Below the pieces are notes generated by a model that saw nothing but the letters and a program-made list of their open reading frames with translations, did not search any database and was not told the origin of the DNA. Both the position numbers and the translations under genes were made by a program. Below, piece by piece: positions 5,367 to 5,371 of a stretch of 5,371 nucleotides of DNA. Each line of letters opens with the position of its first letter. The stretch's first letter is position 1. Source of the DNA: Clostridiales bacterium (GTDB taxonomy: Bacteria; Bacillota; Clostridia; Oscillospirales; Ruminococcaceae); contig JAQXIB010000195.1 in the NCBI GenBank assembly GCA_029007575.1, positions 1 to 5,371 on the forward strand, read 5' to 3'.

Positions 5367-5371
5367 CCGCC

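Larger units (their letters stand above)
5234..5371. other. Tail after hisE, no gene identified
   Basis: This 138-base stretch holds no recognisable gene. It opens A/T-rich, then contains CGTCAG/CTGACG (5257-5262 with 5278-5283), a 6-bp stem with a 15-base loop followed by a moderately T-rich stretch; this is at best a weak operon terminator. On the - strand a frame is open from about 5349 down to a TGA at 5253-5251. It gives about 33 residues ending RQQMPAYLTD and could be the end of a convergent gene, but it is too short to judge. The last 22 bases are poly-G. Confidence 0.4.

Noticed and set aside
1..5371. CRISPR array, tRNA/rRNA gene, transposase, phage or defence genes, or a new gene system
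   Set aside because: None is visible. Every long + strand frame is a recognised histidine gene and the remaining gaps are all under 140 bases.

Overview
The window holds most of a histidine biosynthesis operon and nothing that looks like a new system. All genes run on the + strand in the order hisD (3' part only) - hisC - hisB - hisH - hisA - hisF - hisI - hisE. Several things suggest an anaerobic Firmicute of the Clostridia type, perhaps a gut Oscillospirales-like genome: the gene order, a single-function HisB, separate hisI and hisE genes, purine-rich AAAGGA/AGGAG ribosome sites, and a base composition near half G+C by eye. This placement is an inference. The 5' end cuts hisD in mid-gene and the 3' end runs into a poly-G stretch, so the window may be an entire short draft or metagenome contig.

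Layout. 2-496: C-terminal part of HisD. 520-1577: HisC, whose reading frame breaks near 1450; the last 41 codons are intact in the -1 frame, so one base appears to be missing. 1578-1669: a 92-base gap with three small possible hairpins. 1670-2254: HisB. 2255-2863: HisH, whose start abuts the hisB stop. 2893-3621: HisA. 3652-4425: HisF. 4426-4542: a 117-base gap that starts with a strong Shine-Dalgarno sequence lacking a start codon, followed by a perfect 16-bp inverted repeat and a second imperfect hairpin. 4543-4875: HisI. 4904-5233: HisE. 5234-5371: non-coding or unassigned tail ending in poly-G.

How the genes work together. HisE and HisI hydrolyse and open phosphoribosyl-ATP, and HisA isomerises the product. 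HisH and HisF form the glutamine-dependent imidazole glycerol phosphate synthase. HisB dehydrates IGP, HisC transaminates imidazole acetol phosphate, and HisD oxidises histidinol to histidine. Missing from the window are hisG (and hisZ if used), the histidinol-phosphate phosphatase, the N-terminal part of HisD, and the operon promoter or leader. All of these would have to lie elsewhere.

The points most worth a second look are the hisC frameshift and the paired palindromes between hisF and hisI, which may be an inserted intergenic repeat.
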